From Streptomyces sp. CG 926 (GTDB lineage: Bacteria > Actinomycetota > Actinomycetes > Streptomycetales > Streptomycetaceae), in contig NZ_QGGZ01000003.1 in assembly GCF_003148825.1 (NCBI RefSeq), positions 62,001 to 126,000 on the forward strand: a stretch of DNA of 64,000 nt, read 5' to 3'. Shown in pieces: positions 35,910-45,714 of the stretch. Position 1 is the stretch's first letter, and each line of letters starts with the position of its first letter. Made by a program: the position numbers and the translations under genes. Below the pieces are notes generated by a model. It saw nothing but the letters and a program-made list of their open reading frames with translations. It had not been told where the DNA came from and did no database searches.

Positions 35910-37158
35910 AGTCGATCCAGTCCACGCTCTCGATGGCGGCGACGGTCGCGGCCAGTTCCTCATGGGTGGCGGCGGAGCCGATGACGGCCGCCGTGTTGCC
36001 GCGTGCGCCGATCCGCCAGTCCACGTCCGCGCCGGGCTCGGCGAGGACGACGACCCGGTCGACGTGGGCGAGGCGGCGCAGCGCGGAGACGCCCCGGATG
36101 GCGCGCACCCGGCGGGCGCCGACGGGCGGCACGGTCAGGTAGTGGAAGGCGATCGGTCCGCCCTGCTTGACCTCGGGGGTCTGGTACGGGAGGCCGAGCG
36201 CGGCGGCGACCGCCACGTACGCGGGGTCGGAGGTGCCGGAACGGACGGCGAGGTCGTCGACCCAGGCGCCGAGCCGGCCGTTGACCTCGATGACCCGGGG
36301 GCCGTCGGCGGTCAGTTTGATCTCGACGTCGGCGACGCCGTGGATGTTCAGGGCGCGGACCGCGCGGCAGGCGAGATCGCGGACCGCCCGCTCCTCGTCC
36401 TCGGGCACGACGGAGAAGCCGCCGTAGCCGCCGCGCTCGCGGAACGGCTCGGCCAGCGCGAACTTGCTGGTGACGAAGACCGGTCGGACGTCGTCGCCGT
36501 CGGCCACGCAGTCCACGGCGATGTAGTCGCCCCAGGGCGCCGGGGTGGGCCGCCCGACCAGGAGCTCCTCCAGCATCACGGCGGTCTCGGCGGGTCCGCC
36601 GTCGGAGCCGGTGAAGATCGCCGCGAGGGCGGCCCGGCACTCCTCGGGGGTGGCGACGGCCTGCGTGTTGCGGCTGGACGCGCCGATCACCGGCTTGATG
36701 ATGGCCGGCAGCCCGACGTGGGCGATCGCCTCGTCGGCCTGGGCGGGGTCGGTCAGGGTACGGAAGCGCACGCTGTCCACGCCCGCCTCGGCGAACCGCT
36801 CGCGCTGCAGGTCCTTGTGGGTGATCGCGTCGACGTCGGCCGGCCGGTGGTAGCGCAGACCGAGCGCCTCGGCGAGCCGCACGGTCGGGGCGATCCGGAA
36901 CTCGCTGAAGGTGATGATGCCCGCCGGGGCGAGCGCGCGCAGCTCCGTCTCGGTCTGCTCCTCGGTGCGCCCCGCGGTGTTCACCACGGTGCCGACCATC
37001 TCCAGGGTCGGGATCATCTCCTGGGCGTGCGCGGTGTCCGCGGTCACGAACACCAGGTCGCAGCCGGCCTGCCGGGCCGCCTCGGCGAGCCGGGTGGGTG
37101 CGAGGCTGCCGACGTCGTAGACGACGAGCAGCACGGGGCGGGTGGGGGTCGCGGTCAT
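35902..37158 (-). CDS. ATP-grasp ligase (carboxylate-amine/thiol ligase type)
   Basis: A 418-residue ATP-grasp enzyme. The N-terminal domain begins LLVVYDVGSLAPTRLAEAARQAGCDLVFVT; the ATP lysine is in GLPAIIKPVIGASSRNTQ; the magnesium/ATP-binding end is DVEIKLTADGPRVIEVNGRLGAWVDD, with the E-x-N pair. Such enzymes join a carboxylate to an amine via acyl phosphate, as in dipeptide ligases. It begins 3 bases after the half-C-A-T gene. It may make a pseudodipeptide side chain or a building block; the substrate is unknown. Confidence 0.85.
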   Translation of the reverse strand: MTATPTRPVLLVVYDVGSLAPTRLAEAARQAGCDLVFVTADTAHAQEMIPTLEMVGTVVNTAGRTEEQTETELRALAPAGIITFSEFRIAPTVRLAEALGLRYHRPADVDAITHKDLQRERFAEAGVDSVRFRTLTDPAQADEAIAHVGLPAIIKPVIGASSRNTQAVATPEECRAALAAIFTGSDGGPAETAVMLEELLVGRPTPAPWGDYIAVDCVADGDDVRPVFVTSKFALAEPFRERGGYGGFSVVPEDEERAVRDLACRAVRALNIHGVADVEIKLTADGPRVIEVNGRLGAWVDDLAVRSGTSDPAYVAVAAALGLPYQTPEVKQGGPIAFHYLTVPPVGARRVRAIRGVSALRRLAHVDRVVVLAEPGADVDWRIGARGNTAAVIGSAATHEELAATVAAIESVDWIDYE

Positions 37159-37161
37159 GGG

Positions 37162-39681
37162 TCAGCCTCCGGCCGGGAACGCGCCGGTGCGGCGGGCGAC
37201 GGTCAGGGCCCCCGCGAGCGACTCGACGGTCGAGTAGGTGAACAGGGTGCGTACCGGGATCTCCAGCCCGAAGTCCTCCTGGAGCCGCAGCGCCACCCGG
37301 GTCGCGGTCAGGGAGTCGCCGCCCAGGTCGAAGAAGTCGTCCTCGGCCCCGACCTCGTCGGCGTACAGCGTCTCGGCCCACACCCGGGCCACCGCCCGCT
37401 CGGCGGGGGTGCGCGGGGCGATGAACTCGGCTTCCAGGCCGGTGCGTTCGCCGTCGGGCGCCGGTAGCGCCTTGCGGTCGGTCTTGCCGCTGGTGGTCAG
37501 CGGCATCCGGTCCAGGAAGACGTACGTACCGGGCACCATGTAGCCGGGCAGGGTGCGCCCGCACCGGTCGCGCAGCGCGCCGATGCCGGGCACCGGGCGG
37601 CCGGACACCGGGACGACGTACGCCACGAGCGTCTTCTCGCCGGGGACGTCCTCGCGGACCGTGACGACGCAGGAGTCGACGTCCTCGTGGGCCAGCAGCG
37701 CGGCCTCGATCTCGCCGAGCTCGATGCGGAAGCCGCGCACCTTGACCTGGTGGTCGAGGCGGCCGAGGAACTCCAGGTCGCCGCCGGGCAGCCAGCGCAC
37801 CAGGTCGCCGGTGCGGTAGACCCGGCCGTCCGCGAACGGGTTCGGGGTGAAGCGCTCGGCGGTCAGGTCGTCGCGGCCGAGGTAGCCGCGGGCCACGCCG
37901 GCGCCGCCGATGAGCAGTTCGCCGGGTACGCCGACGGGGACCGGGCGGTCCGCGTCGTCGACGACGTACAGCTCGGTGCCGGCGGTGGGGCGGCCGATGG
38001 GGACCGTACCGGTGGTGTCGGTGATCTCGGCGACGGAGGCGTAGACGGTGGTCTCCGTCGGGCCGTAGCCGTTGAGGACGCGGGTGCCGGCGCGCAGCAT
38101 CCGGGCGGCCAGTTCGGCGGGCAGGGCCTCTCCGGCGGCGAAGATCTCCAGGGCGCGCGGCCGGTCGCCGAGGGCGTCCAGGAGCGGGCGCAGCGCGGAC
38201 GGTGTGGCCTGTACGAGGGTGACGGCGTGCCGGTCGATCAGCTCGACGAGGGCCGGCGGGTTGTGGATCTGGTCCTGGTACGCGCCGACGATCCGGCCGC
38301 CGGTGATCAGCGGCAGGAACATCTCGACGCCCGCGATGTCGAAGGTGGCCGAGGTGGTGAACAGGACCCGCTCGTTCGCCGGCGCCGGGAAGGTCTCCCG
38401 CATGCCGCACAGCAGGTTGCCGAGGCCGCCCCGGGTGACGGCGACGCCCTTGGGGGTGCCGGTGGAGCCGGAGGTGTAGAGGACGTAGGCGAGGTGCTCG
38501 GGCCCGGCGGCAGCCGCCGGTTCCACCACGGGGGAGGCGGCGATCGCCGCGGCGTCGGAGTCGAGCGCGACGAGGTGTCGCGACCCCGCGCCGTCGCCGC
38601 CGGACAGCCGGCCGCGCAGCGACTCCTGGGTGACGACCACCGGCGCGGCCGTGTCCCGCAGGACGAACTCCAGGCGGTCGACCGGGTGCTGGGGGTCGAG
38701 CGGCACGTAGGCCGCGCCCGAGCGGAGCACCGCGAGCAGCGCCACGATCAGTTCGGTGCCGCGCTCCAGGCAGACCGCGACCGGCACGTCCGGGCCGGCG
38801 CCGAGGCCGCGCAGGTGGTGGGCGAGGCGGTCGGCGCGGGCGTCGAGCTCCCGGTAGCCGACCTCCTCGGCGCCGAAGACGACGGCGACGGCGTCGGGTA
38901 CGCGCCCGGCCTGCTCGGCGACCAGAGCGGCCACGTCCACGCCGTCGGCCTCCGCCGCGGGGAACGCGGCGCGGCCGCGGCCCCAGCCGGTGAGCAGCAG
39001 CTCGCGCTCGGCGGCGCCGAGCGGGTCGAGCCCCTCCAGTGCGATCCGGGGGGCCTCCGCGACGGCGGTGAGCAGGGTGAGGTAGCCGTCGGTGAGCCGC
39101 TCGGCGCTCGCCGCGTCGAACAGCTCGGCGGCGTACTCGACGCGCAGGCCGAGGCCCTCGCGGCCGGCCGCCGGGTCCAGGACCAGGGTCAGGTCGGGCG
39201 GGCAGCCGCCCTCGGCCCGGTGGGCCGGCGCGTCCGTGAACAGGGCCTGGACCACGGGGTGGTGGCCGTCGGCCGGCGGCCCGAAGGCGGCGGCGAGGCG
39301 GGTCACCGGCAGCGCGGCGGCCCGGCCGCGGGTCAGCGCGGCGTCGGTCCGCACGACAAGCTCGGCGAAGGCCGGGCCGGCGGTCAGGTCGGCGCGGACG
39401 ACCGCCAGGGCGCCGTCGGGGCCCGGGACGCCCACCGCGAGGTCGCCGCGGCGGGTCCAGCGGCCGAGCAGCACCTGGTAGGCGGCGAGCAGTACGGACG
39501 ACAGCGGGGCGCCGTACTCGGCGGCCGCCTTGTCCAGCCCCTGCGCCGTGCCGGCCGGAACGGTGCGGGTGACGTGGCCCAGGGCGCCGGTACGCGCCGA
39601 GGGGCGCGGCCGGTCGGTGGCCGGCTCCAGCGGTTCCAGGCCCGCCAGTTCGGTACGCCAGTACTCCAGCGCGTCGGTCAT
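37162..39681 (-). CDS. NRPS: truncated condensation domain-adenylation-carrier (half-C-A-T)
   Basis: An 839-residue protein. Residues 1-215 align only with the C-terminal lobe of a condensation domain; the N-lobe and HHxxxDG are missing, so it cannot condense by itself. The A domain (about 245-730) has YTSGSTGTPKG, YGPTETTVY, YRTGDLVRW and NGK-type SGKTDRKAL. The specificity residues read by eye as D-I-V-Q-F-A-G-V-Y, which I cannot match. The carrier has GGDS with Ser790. The start ATG overlaps the stand-alone A gene stop. Its lost N-lobe may be supplied by another protein or it may load an amino acid for use in trans. Confidence 0.8.
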   Translation of the reverse strand: MTDALEYWRTELAGLEPLEPATDRPRPSARTGALGHVTRTVPAGTAQGLDKAAAEYGAPLSSVLLAAYQVLLGRWTRRGDLAVGVPGPDGALAVVRADLTAGPAFAELVVRTDAALTRGRAAALPVTRLAAAFGPPADGHHPVVQALFTDAPAHRAEGGCPPDLTLVLDPAAGREGLGLRVEYAAELFDAASAERLTDGYLTLLTAVAEAPRIALEGLDPLGAAERELLLTGWGRGRAAFPAAEADGVDVAALVAEQAGRVPDAVAVVFGAEEVGYRELDARADRLAHHLRGLGAGPDVPVAVCLERGTELIVALLAVLRSGAAYVPLDPQHPVDRLEFVLRDTAAPVVVTQESLRGRLSGGDGAGSRHLVALDSDAAAIAASPVVEPAAAAGPEHLAYVLYTSGSTGTPKGVAVTRGGLGNLLCGMRETFPAPANERVLFTTSATFDIAGVEMFLPLITGGRIVGAYQDQIHNPPALVELIDRHAVTLVQATPSALRPLLDALGDRPRALEIFAAGEALPAELAARMLRAGTRVLNGYGPTETTVYASVAEITDTTGTVPIGRPTAGTELYVVDDADRPVPVGVPGELLIGGAGVARGYLGRDDLTAERFTPNPFADGRVYRTGDLVRWLPGGDLEFLGRLDHQVKVRGFRIELGEIEAALLAHEDVDSCVVTVREDVPGEKTLVAYVVPVSGRPVPGIGALRDRCGRTLPGYMVPGTYVFLDRMPLTTSGKTDRKALPAPDGERTGLEAEFIAPRTPAERAVARVWAETLYADEVGAEDDFFDLGGDSLTATRVALRLQEDFGLEIPVRTLFTYSTVESLAGALTVARRTGAFPAGG

Positions 39682-41270
39682 GACCCCTCCGTCGTGTCGA
39701 GGATCCGCGCCAGTGCCTTGCGGTCCGTCTTTCCGTTGTCGTTGAGCGGCAGCCCGCCCGGCAGGTGGGTGAGCGAGGCGGGCACCATGTGCAGCGGGAG
39801 CAGCTCGCGCAGCCAGGCGTCGAACCGCTCGGGGTCCACCTCGCGGCCCGCGTAGGCGCCGACCAGCTCGGTCTCGCCGTCCGGGCCGGGCAGGGCGAGC
39901 ACCGCGGCGTCGATGACGTGCGGGTGGCGGTGCACGGCCGCCTCTACCTCGCCGAGCTCGATACGGAAGCCGCGCACCTTGACCTGCTGGTCGAGGCGGC
40001 CCCGGTGCACGTAGAGCCCGTTCTCGCGCCGGACCCGGTCACCGGTGCGGTACCAGTGGCGGTCGGTCAGCGCGGTGCTGCCGTCGTAGTCCGTGGCGGG
40101 GCCGCCGTCGGGCTCGTACGCCACGAACCGCCCGGCGTTCTCACGCGGGTCGAGGTAGCCGCCGAAGCGCTGCGCGCCGCGCACGCACAGCTCGCCCTCC
40201 TCGGCCGCCAGACCGTCCGCGTCCAGCAGCACCATCTCGTTGCCGGGGAAGGGGACGCCGATCGGCACGGTGCCGTTGGAGAACTCCGGCCACCGCGCAC
40301 TGGGCCCGGACAGGTCGTGGTGGGTGCAGCACACCGTCAGCTCGGTGGGCCCGTACACGTTGTGGATCACGGTGTTCGGGGCGACCGCGCGCCACAGTTC
40401 GGCGTGCTGCGCGGTGACCGGCTCGGCGCCGAACATGCTGTGCCGCAGGTTCACGGCGCGGCCCAGGGGCAGGTTGCCGAGCCGCTGCGCCTCGCGGATC
40501 ACCGAGGGCACCGAGAACCAGTGGGTGAGCTCGCGCTCGACGACGAAGTCGATCGGCCGGTAGAGGTCGGCGGCGAGCGGCACCACCAGGGTGGCGCCGC
40601 CGCCCCAGGTCGCGAACAGGTCGATGACGCTCGCGTCGAAGGTCAGGCCGAAGGTCTGGGTGAGCCGGGCGCCCGGCGCTATCTCGTACCGCTCGATGTT
40701 GTGCGCGAGGAACAGCGAGGTGTTCCGGTGGCGGATCGGCACGCCCTTGGGCTGGCCGGTGGAACCCGATGTGAACATCAGGTACGCCTCACGGTCCGGG
40801 TCGTCCGGGACCGGCGGCAGCGACCGCTCCAGTACGTCGCTCGCCGTCCCGGAGACCCGCTCGTCCTCGTCGAGTGCGAGGACGGTCGGCCGGTGACGTT
40901 CGGGCAGCCGCGTGAACAGCTCGGCGGACCGGGTGTCCACCAGGGCCACCTCGACACCGGCCCGCTGGGCGATGTCGAGATTGCGCTGGGCGGGGTAGTC
41001 GGGGTTGAGCGGGACGAGGCTCGCGCCGAGCCGCTGGATCGCCAGGTAGCCGGCGTAGGCGGCGACCGAGCGGGTGGCGGCGAGCGCCACCCGGGTGGGC
41101 GGCGAGCCGTGCTTGGCGGCGATGCGGTCGGCGAGGGTGAGCGCGAGGGCGCGCAGCTCGCCGTAGGTCAGTACCTCGTCGCCGATCTCCAGGGCGGGCA
41201 GGCCCGGCTGCCGCAGGGCCGTTCCCTCGAACCACTGGTAGAGCGTGCGCTGTTGCACGTCGTCGTTCAT
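39678..41270 (-). CDS. stand-alone adenylation domain
   Basis: A 530-residue AMP-forming enzyme without a carrier. Core motifs are intact: MFTSGSTGQPKG (A3), YGPTELTV (A5), YRTGDRVRR (A7), GRLDQQVKVRGFRIELGEVE (A8) and NDNGKTDRKAL (A10 lysine). Pocket residues read by eye D-A-I-F-M-G-V-V-C, close to no standard amino acid I know. Placed directly after the degenerate-A module and overlapping it by 4 bases, it is the natural in-trans activator for that module's carrier. Other targets are possible. Confidence 0.85.
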   Translation of the reverse strand: MNDDVQQRTLYQWFEGTALRQPGLPALEIGDEVLTYGELRALALTLADRIAAKHGSPPTRVALAATRSVAAYAGYLAIQRLGASLVPLNPDYPAQRNLDIAQRAGVEVALVDTRSAELFTRLPERHRPTVLALDEDERVSGTASDVLERSLPPVPDDPDREAYLMFTSGSTGQPKGVPIRHRNTSLFLAHNIERYEIAPGARLTQTFGLTFDASVIDLFATWGGGATLVVPLAADLYRPIDFVVERELTHWFSVPSVIREAQRLGNLPLGRAVNLRHSMFGAEPVTAQHAELWRAVAPNTVIHNVYGPTELTVCCTHHDLSGPSARWPEFSNGTVPIGVPFPGNEMVLLDADGLAAEEGELCVRGAQRFGGYLDPRENAGRFVAYEPDGGPATDYDGSTALTDRHWYRTGDRVRRENGLYVHRGRLDQQVKVRGFRIELGEVEAAVHRHPHVIDAAVLALPGPDGETELVGAYAGREVDPERFDAWLRELLPLHMVPASLTHLPGGLPLNDNGKTDRKALARILDTTEGS

Positions 41271-44200
41271 CGCTTCCTCGGTATCGGTGTGCTGGTCCGT
41301 CGGGCGTCGCCGCGGGCGCGCATGGCCTCGGCGCGGGCCTGGGCCCGGCTCTGCCCGCGCTCCCCGGCGGCCGAGGGGGCGTCCGGGGCGGGGACGCCGC
41401 CCAGGAAGGCGGCCATGGCCTTGACCGTGGAGTGCCGGAACAGGTCCACCACGTCGACCTCGCGGTCCAGTGCGCCGCGCAGCCGGTCCCGCAGTCGGAT
41501 CAGGAGCAGCGAGTTGCCTCCCACGTCGAAGAAGTTCTCCGAGGCGCCGACGGTGCGGCCCAACACCTGCTCCCAGGCCGCCGCGACGGTCCGCTCGGTG
41601 TCGGTCGCCGGGTGTGCGTCGGCCCCGTCGGCCGGCTGTGCGGCCTCGGCGGCGGCCGCCTCGGCGATCAGCTTCGCGATCGCCTCCCGGTCGGGGCGTC
41701 CGCCCGGCAGCAGCGGCAGCCGGCCGGCCAGGTGCAGCCGGGCGGGCAGCAGATGGCCGGGCAGCAGGTCCCGCAGGTGGGTACGGAGTACGTCGACGGT
41801 CAGGTCCGCGCCCGGCCGGGTCGCCACGGCCGCCGCGAGCGAGCCGTCCGCCGGGTCGATGAGGACCTGGGCCCGGGCGACGCCCCGGTGCGCGAGCAGC
41901 GCGGCCTCGACGTCGAGGGCGGCCACGCGGACGCCCCGTACCAGGGCGTGGTCGGCGGCCCGGCCGGCGAAGACGAACCGCCCGTCGGGGAGCCGGCGGG
42001 CCAGGTCGCCGGTGGCGAACAGCCGTGCGCCGGGCTCGCCGCCGAACGGGTCGGGCAGGAAGCGTTCGGCGGTGCGGCCGCCCCGGTCCAGGTAGCCGCG
42101 GGTGACGGCCGGGCCGCCGATGTGCAGCTCACCGATCGCGCCGGTGGCCGCGATCGCGCCACGCGCGTCCAGGACGTAGGCCGTGGCTGTGGCCGGCGGT
42201 CCCAGCGGCAGGGGGCCGTGGTCCTCCCCCTGCGGGGTGCGGGCCGGGCCCGCGAGGACGGGGCCGGCCGTCTCGGCGCAGCCGTAGAGCTGGTGCACGT
42301 CCGTGGCCCCGGCGGCCAGCGCGGCCGCGAGGGTGCCGGGGAACAGCGGCTCGCCCGTGCTGAGTACGGGGATCCGCGCACCGCCGGTGAGCAGCCCGGC
42401 CAGCTCGGCGGGGGCCGCGAGCACGGTGGCCTCGTCGCCGCCGGTGGGGACGACCGCGCGGCCGCCCCGGGTCAGCGGGCCGAACAGCTCCAGGAACGCG
42501 GCCGGTGAGTCCGGGGCCGCCAGCTGGGCCACCGCGTCGAGGGCGGAGGCGGGCAGCTCGCGGTGGGCCCAGCGCAGCCGGGACACCAGGTTGCGGTGCT
42601 CGGCGACGACCGCGCGCGGCTCGCCGGTGACACCGGCCGTGCGCAGCACCCAGGCGGCGCCCCGCGCGGTGACCCGTACGGCCCGCGGCGCCGTCCCGGA
42701 CGCGTCGTCGGCGGCGTCCTGCGCGTCGAGCACGTCGACCCGGGTGTGGTCGAACAGCGCGCCGGAGTACGCGTCGGCGAGGACGGTGCGCAGCCCCGCG
42801 TCGTCCACGGCGAGCCGCAACAGGAACGCGGGCAGCTCCGGGTCGAGCGGTACGCAGATCCCGCCCGCCCGGACCACGCCCAGCTGGGCGGCGGCCAGCG
42901 CGAAGGACTTCGGGGCGCACACCCCGACCGGGGTCTCGGGGCCGACCCCGAGCGCCCCGAGGCGCGCCGCCACCCGGTCCGCCGCGCGGTCGAGTTCGCG
43001 GTACGTCCAGGTGCGCGTCCCCGCGGCCACGGCGACCGCGTCGGGGGTGCGGGCGATCTGCTCGGCGACCAGCTCGTGCAGGGTGCCCGGGGCCCCGTCC
43101 TCGTACGCGGCCCCGGGCGCCGGGGCCTCGGTGCGCAGCAGAGCGGAGACCCGGGCCTTCGGGTCCGCGCCGATCCGCTCCAGGACCAGGCGCAACCGGT
43201 CGAGCAGCAGCCCGACGGTGGCCTCGTCGAAGAGGTCGGTGCGGTAGTCCGCGAGGGCCAGCAGGCCGTGCTCGCCCTCCACGGTGTCGATCGCCAGATC
43301 GGTCTTCATGGTGGGCAGGCGCAGCTCGGCCGCCCCGAACCGGGAGCCGGCCGCCTCGTGGAGGGGCGCCGCCGGCGCGTGCGTGTACATGACCTGGTAG
43401 AGCGGGTGGTAGCTCGGGTCGCGGGCGATCCCGAGCCGGTCCATGACCTCGTCGACGAGCAGGTCGGGGTGGTCGAGGGCGTCCAGGAGGTCGCCTCGCA
43501 CCCGGCCGATCAGGTCGGTGAACTCCGGGTCGTCGGCGAGCTCGCCGCGCAGGACGACGGGCCGGGTGAGGTAGCCGATGACACCGGCGCTCTCGGTGGT
43601 GTCGCGGCCGGAGACGGCCATGCCGGTGAGCACGTCGGTGCCGCCGTACTGGCTGAGCACCACGTCCACGGCGGCCTTGAGCACCATGAACAGGCTGGCG
43701 CGCTTGGTGCGGGCCAGCCGGCGCAGGGGCTCCACGACCGGCTCGGGGACCACGGTGGTCACCCGGGCCCCGGTGTGCCCGGCGCGTGCCCGGCGGGGCC
43801 CGGCGAGCGGCAGTTCGAGGAGGGCGGGGGCGCCGGCCAGGCGCTGTGTCCAGTAGGCCAGCCGTTCGGGCGCGGCCTCCTCGTCCTGTGCGGTGCGCGC
43901 GGCGAGGAACTCCCCGTACCCGACGGCGGGCCGGGGCAGGGGTTCGGTCCGGCCGGTCGCGAACGCCTCGTACAGGGCGACGAGTTCGGTGGTGAACAGC
44001 TCCAGCGAGGCCCCGTCGAACACGATGTGGTGGACGCCGACGAGGAGCTGGTGGCTCAGCGGGGACAGGCGCAGCAGCTCGGCCCGCAGCAGCGGTCCGC
44101 CGTCGAGGTCGAAGGGGGTGCGGACGAAGGCGTCCGCGCGGGCGGCCGCCTCCTCCCGCGTCACGTCGACCGGGTCGAGGGCGATCGGGGCGGGCGCCCC

Positions 44201-44449
44201 GATCCGCTGTACGGGCTCGCCGTCGGCGTCCCGCTCGATCCGCACCCGCAGCGCGTCGTGGCGCCGGACGAGGGCGTCCAGGGCCTGCCGCAGGGCGTCG
44301 ACGTCGAGCGGGCCCTCGACGGTGATCGCGAAGGGGATGCTGAAGAACGGGTCGGCGGGCCGGAGTTGTCCCAGCGCCCACAGCCGCCGCTGGGCGGGTG
44401 TCAGCGGGAGGGCGGGCAGGGGAAGGGCGGGCGGGGGAAGCGTGCTCAT
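41267..44449 (-). CDS. NRPS: condensation-adenylation (degenerate)-carrier
   Basis: A 1060-residue module. The C domain (about 15-445) is intact with H140-H141-x-x-x-D145-G (HHIVFDG). The A domain (about 455-940) is broken at key points: A3 reads LRTAGVTGEPRA instead of YTSGSTGxPKG, A5 reads YGCAETAG, A8 lacks the conserved GRxDxQ and R-I-E-L, and A10 reads PGGRPDRE with arginine replacing the catalytic lysine (~918). The carrier is good (GGNS, Ser980). So the module condenses but must be loaded by another A domain, probably the next gene. The C-terminus is a basic, disordered tail. Confidence 0.85.
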   Translation of the reverse strand: MSTLPPPALPLPALPLTPAQRRLWALGQLRPADPFFSIPFAITVEGPLDVDALRQALDALVRRHDALRVRIERDADGEPVQRIGAPAPIALDPVDVTREEAAARADAFVRTPFDLDGGPLLRAELLRLSPLSHQLLVGVHHIVFDGASLELFTTELVALYEAFATGRTEPLPRPAVGYGEFLAARTAQDEEAAPERLAYWTQRLAGAPALLELPLAGPRRARAGHTGARVTTVVPEPVVEPLRRLARTKRASLFMVLKAAVDVVLSQYGGTDVLTGMAVSGRDTTESAGVIGYLTRPVVLRGELADDPEFTDLIGRVRGDLLDALDHPDLLVDEVMDRLGIARDPSYHPLYQVMYTHAPAAPLHEAAGSRFGAAELRLPTMKTDLAIDTVEGEHGLLALADYRTDLFDEATVGLLLDRLRLVLERIGADPKARVSALLRTEAPAPGAAYEDGAPGTLHELVAEQIARTPDAVAVAAGTRTWTYRELDRAADRVAARLGALGVGPETPVGVCAPKSFALAAAQLGVVRAGGICVPLDPELPAFLLRLAVDDAGLRTVLADAYSGALFDHTRVDVLDAQDAADDASGTAPRAVRVTARGAAWVLRTAGVTGEPRAVVAEHRNLVSRLRWAHRELPASALDAVAQLAAPDSPAAFLELFGPLTRGGRAVVPTGGDEATVLAAPAELAGLLTGGARIPVLSTGEPLFPGTLAAALAAGATDVHQLYGCAETAGPVLAGPARTPQGEDHGPLPLGPPATATAYVLDARGAIAATGAIGELHIGGPAVTRGYLDRGGRTAERFLPDPFGGEPGARLFATGDLARRLPDGRFVFAGRAADHALVRGVRVAALDVEAALLAHRGVARAQVLIDPADGSLAAAVATRPGADLTVDVLRTHLRDLLPGHLLPARLHLAGRLPLLPGGRPDREAIAKLIAEAAAAEAAQPADGADAHPATDTERTVAAAWEQVLGRTVGASENFFDVGGNSLLLIRLRDRLRGALDREVDVVDLFRHSTVKAMAAFLGGVPAPDAPSAAGERGQSRAQARAEAMRARGDARRTSTPIPRKR

Positions 44450-45714
44450 GCGACGGCCTCCGGTTCCGGGGCGCCCGCTCGGTCACCGCGGCCGCCGCGC
44501 AGCCGGGGGACGAGCAGGACGAGGGCCGCGACGACCAGGACGGCGCCGGCCACCACGATGGAGTCGGCGATGCCGACGAGCCCGGCGAGCAGGCCTCCGA
44601 CGACCACGCCGAGGACGGTGAAGTTGACCATCAGGGCGTTGAGCAGGCCGACGCCGCGTCCGCGCAGCTCCTCGGGCAGGTCGCTGAGCAGGGTGTTGGC
44701 GACCGGCACCTGGAAGAGCCCCGAACCGAGCCCGGCCAGGACGCACCAGAGCAGGACGACGATCAGACCGAGTACGCCCTGGTCGGTGGCGTCCCACACG
44801 GTGCCCGTGGGGGCGAGCAGCAGCAGGGAGGCGCCGAAGAGCACGATCGACCCGATGAGCAGTCCCCGGTCGGAGTACCGGCGCACCAGCGGCGGGCCGG
44901 TGAGCGCGCCGATCACACAGCCCGCGCCGAAGCCGGCCTGCGCCAGTCCGTACTCGAAGGCCGGCAGCTCGAAGACGCTCAGGAGCTGGGAGTTGAGGTT
45001 GGTGGTGAACAGGCCGAGGACCAGCATCACCGGCACCATGACGATCGCCAGGAAGCGCAGCGAGGGCACGGCGAGCACACCCGAGATGCCGGTGCGCAGC
45101 GACTGCCAGTACCCCTCGCGGCCGCTGTCGGCGCCCCGCACGGGCACCTCCCGCAGGACCGCCATGCTGGCGAGCAGCAGCGCCGAGACCACGAACGTCA
45201 CGGCGTCGAGCACGAAGACCGTGGTGACGCTGCCGAAGGCGATGAGCAGTCCGCCGAGCGCCGGGCCCACCAGGTTGAGGGTGTGGTTGGTGGACTGGAA
45301 GAGGGCGACCGCCGTGGGGATGCTGTGCCCGCGCACGATCAGCGGGATCGCGGTGATGCGGGCCGTCTCGAAGAAGGCCTTGGCGATGCCGCTGAGCAGG
45401 ATGAGGACGAGCAGCAGCAGCGGGGAGTCCCGTACGACGATCATCGCGAGCACCAGGGCGACGCGGACCAGGTCCGAGCCGACCATGAGCAGCCGGGCCG
45501 GCAGCCGGTCGGCCAACGGGCCCACGAACGCGCCGAGCACACCGAAGGGCAGCAGCTGCGCGATGACGACCAGGGAGACGTACAGGACCGGGTCGTCGGT
45601 CTCGGTGGCCACCACGTAGATCAGGGTGATCTTGGTGATGGCGTCACCGAGGAAGGAGGCGACGACGGCCGACCAGTACCGGATGTAGGTCCGGTCCTTC
45701 AGCAGCTCAAGCAT
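44446..45714 (-). CDS. MFS transporter, probable product exporter
   Basis: A 422-residue, 12-helix major facilitator with style close to EntS/macrolide-efflux type (MFS_3). Characteristic: LIYVVATETDDPVLYVSLVVIAQLLPFGVLGAFVGPLADRLPARLLMVGSDLVRVAL, including the loop-2/3 motif GPLADRLPARL. The ATG lies inside the upstream NRPS gene (8 bases), and its stop overlaps the next NRPS start, so it is in the operon core. Export of the product, and self-resistance, are the likely job. Confidence 0.85.
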   Translation of the reverse strand: MLELLKDRTYIRYWSAVVASFLGDAITKITLIYVVATETDDPVLYVSLVVIAQLLPFGVLGAFVGPLADRLPARLLMVGSDLVRVALVLAMIVVRDSPLLLLVLILLSGIAKAFFETARITAIPLIVRGHSIPTAVALFQSTNHTLNLVGPALGGLLIAFGSVTTVFVLDAVTFVVSALLLASMAVLREVPVRGADSGREGYWQSLRTGISGVLAVPSLRFLAIVMVPVMLVLGLFTTNLNSQLLSVFELPAFEYGLAQAGFGAGCVIGALTGPPLVRRYSDRGLLIGSIVLFGASLLLLAPTGTVWDATDQGVLGLIVVLLWCVLAGLGSGLFQVPVANTLLSDLPEELRGRGVGLLNALMVNFTVLGVVVGGLLAGLVGIADSIVVAGAVLVVAALVLLVPRLRGGRGDRAGAPEPEAVA

